A stretch of 39,753 bases of DNA from the NCBI RefSeq assembly GCF_024697385.1, contig NZ_JAILFV010000014.1, forward strand, positions 1-39,753. The letters are read 5' to 3'. Both the position numbers and the translations under genes were made by a program. A model generated the notes under the pieces. The model was not told where the DNA came from. It searched no databases and was given only the letters and a program-made list of their open reading frames with translations. This document shows, piece after piece, positions 39,623 to 39,753 of the stretch (its first letter is position 1; every line of letters starts with the position of its first letter). Source of the stretch: Anaerovibrio sp. GTDB taxonomy: Bacteria > Bacillota > Negativicutes > Selenomonadales > Selenomonadaceae.

Positions 39623-39753
39623 CGAGCTTTAAGATGTCCCCTTCCTCTTTAGGTGGGGGAAAACAAACTACAACAGCTGGCGAGCATATCTCCCAGCTCG
39701 TTGAAACGCTAATTGGAAGATTTTTCTTCTAAAGAAGAAAAATTTGAACAATG
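39623..39753 (+). repeat. Dispersed structured element, copy B (3 hairpins; continues to window end)
   Basis: cgagctttaagatgtccccttcctctttaggtgggggaa...agctggcgagcatatctcccagct...atttttcttctaaagaagaaaaat. Confidence 0.75.

Overview
The window looks like a Negativicutes-type chromosome segment. That placement is inferred from protein content (diderm O-antigen ligase-like gene, Veillonella-like MmdA, Firmicutes-type division-gene order); no database search was run. About 3.9-17.9 kb encodes an apparently nearly complete succinate-to-propionate pathway in two blocks. Block 1 has a strong promoter, a cobalamin riboswitch and a terminator-like hairpin upstream of mutA-mutB-meaB and a gene for an MsrA-fold protein that has lost its catalytic Cys. 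Block 2 encodes a succinate/acyl-CoA:CoA transferase, a second split methylmalonyl-CoA mutase (large subunit plus separate B12 subunit), a second MeaB, an epimerase, MmdA and a biotin carrier. About 21.3-35.6 kb is a division/cell-wall (dcw) cluster: mraZ-rsmH-ftsL-[gap]-murE-murF-mraY-murD-murG-murC-ddl-ftsQ-DUF881-sbp-ftsZ. ftsI/pbp, ftsW, murB and ftsA are absent at their usual positions. The ftsI position holds a terminator and tandem 157-bp repeats built on inverted-repeat modules. Other notable items: a three-copy dispersed element with three conserved hairpins and compensatory changes that overlaps tiny MSPSS... ORFs, a RimO-PncC(CinA C-terminal) fusion protein, and MraZ operator boxes with a possible second inverted set upstream.
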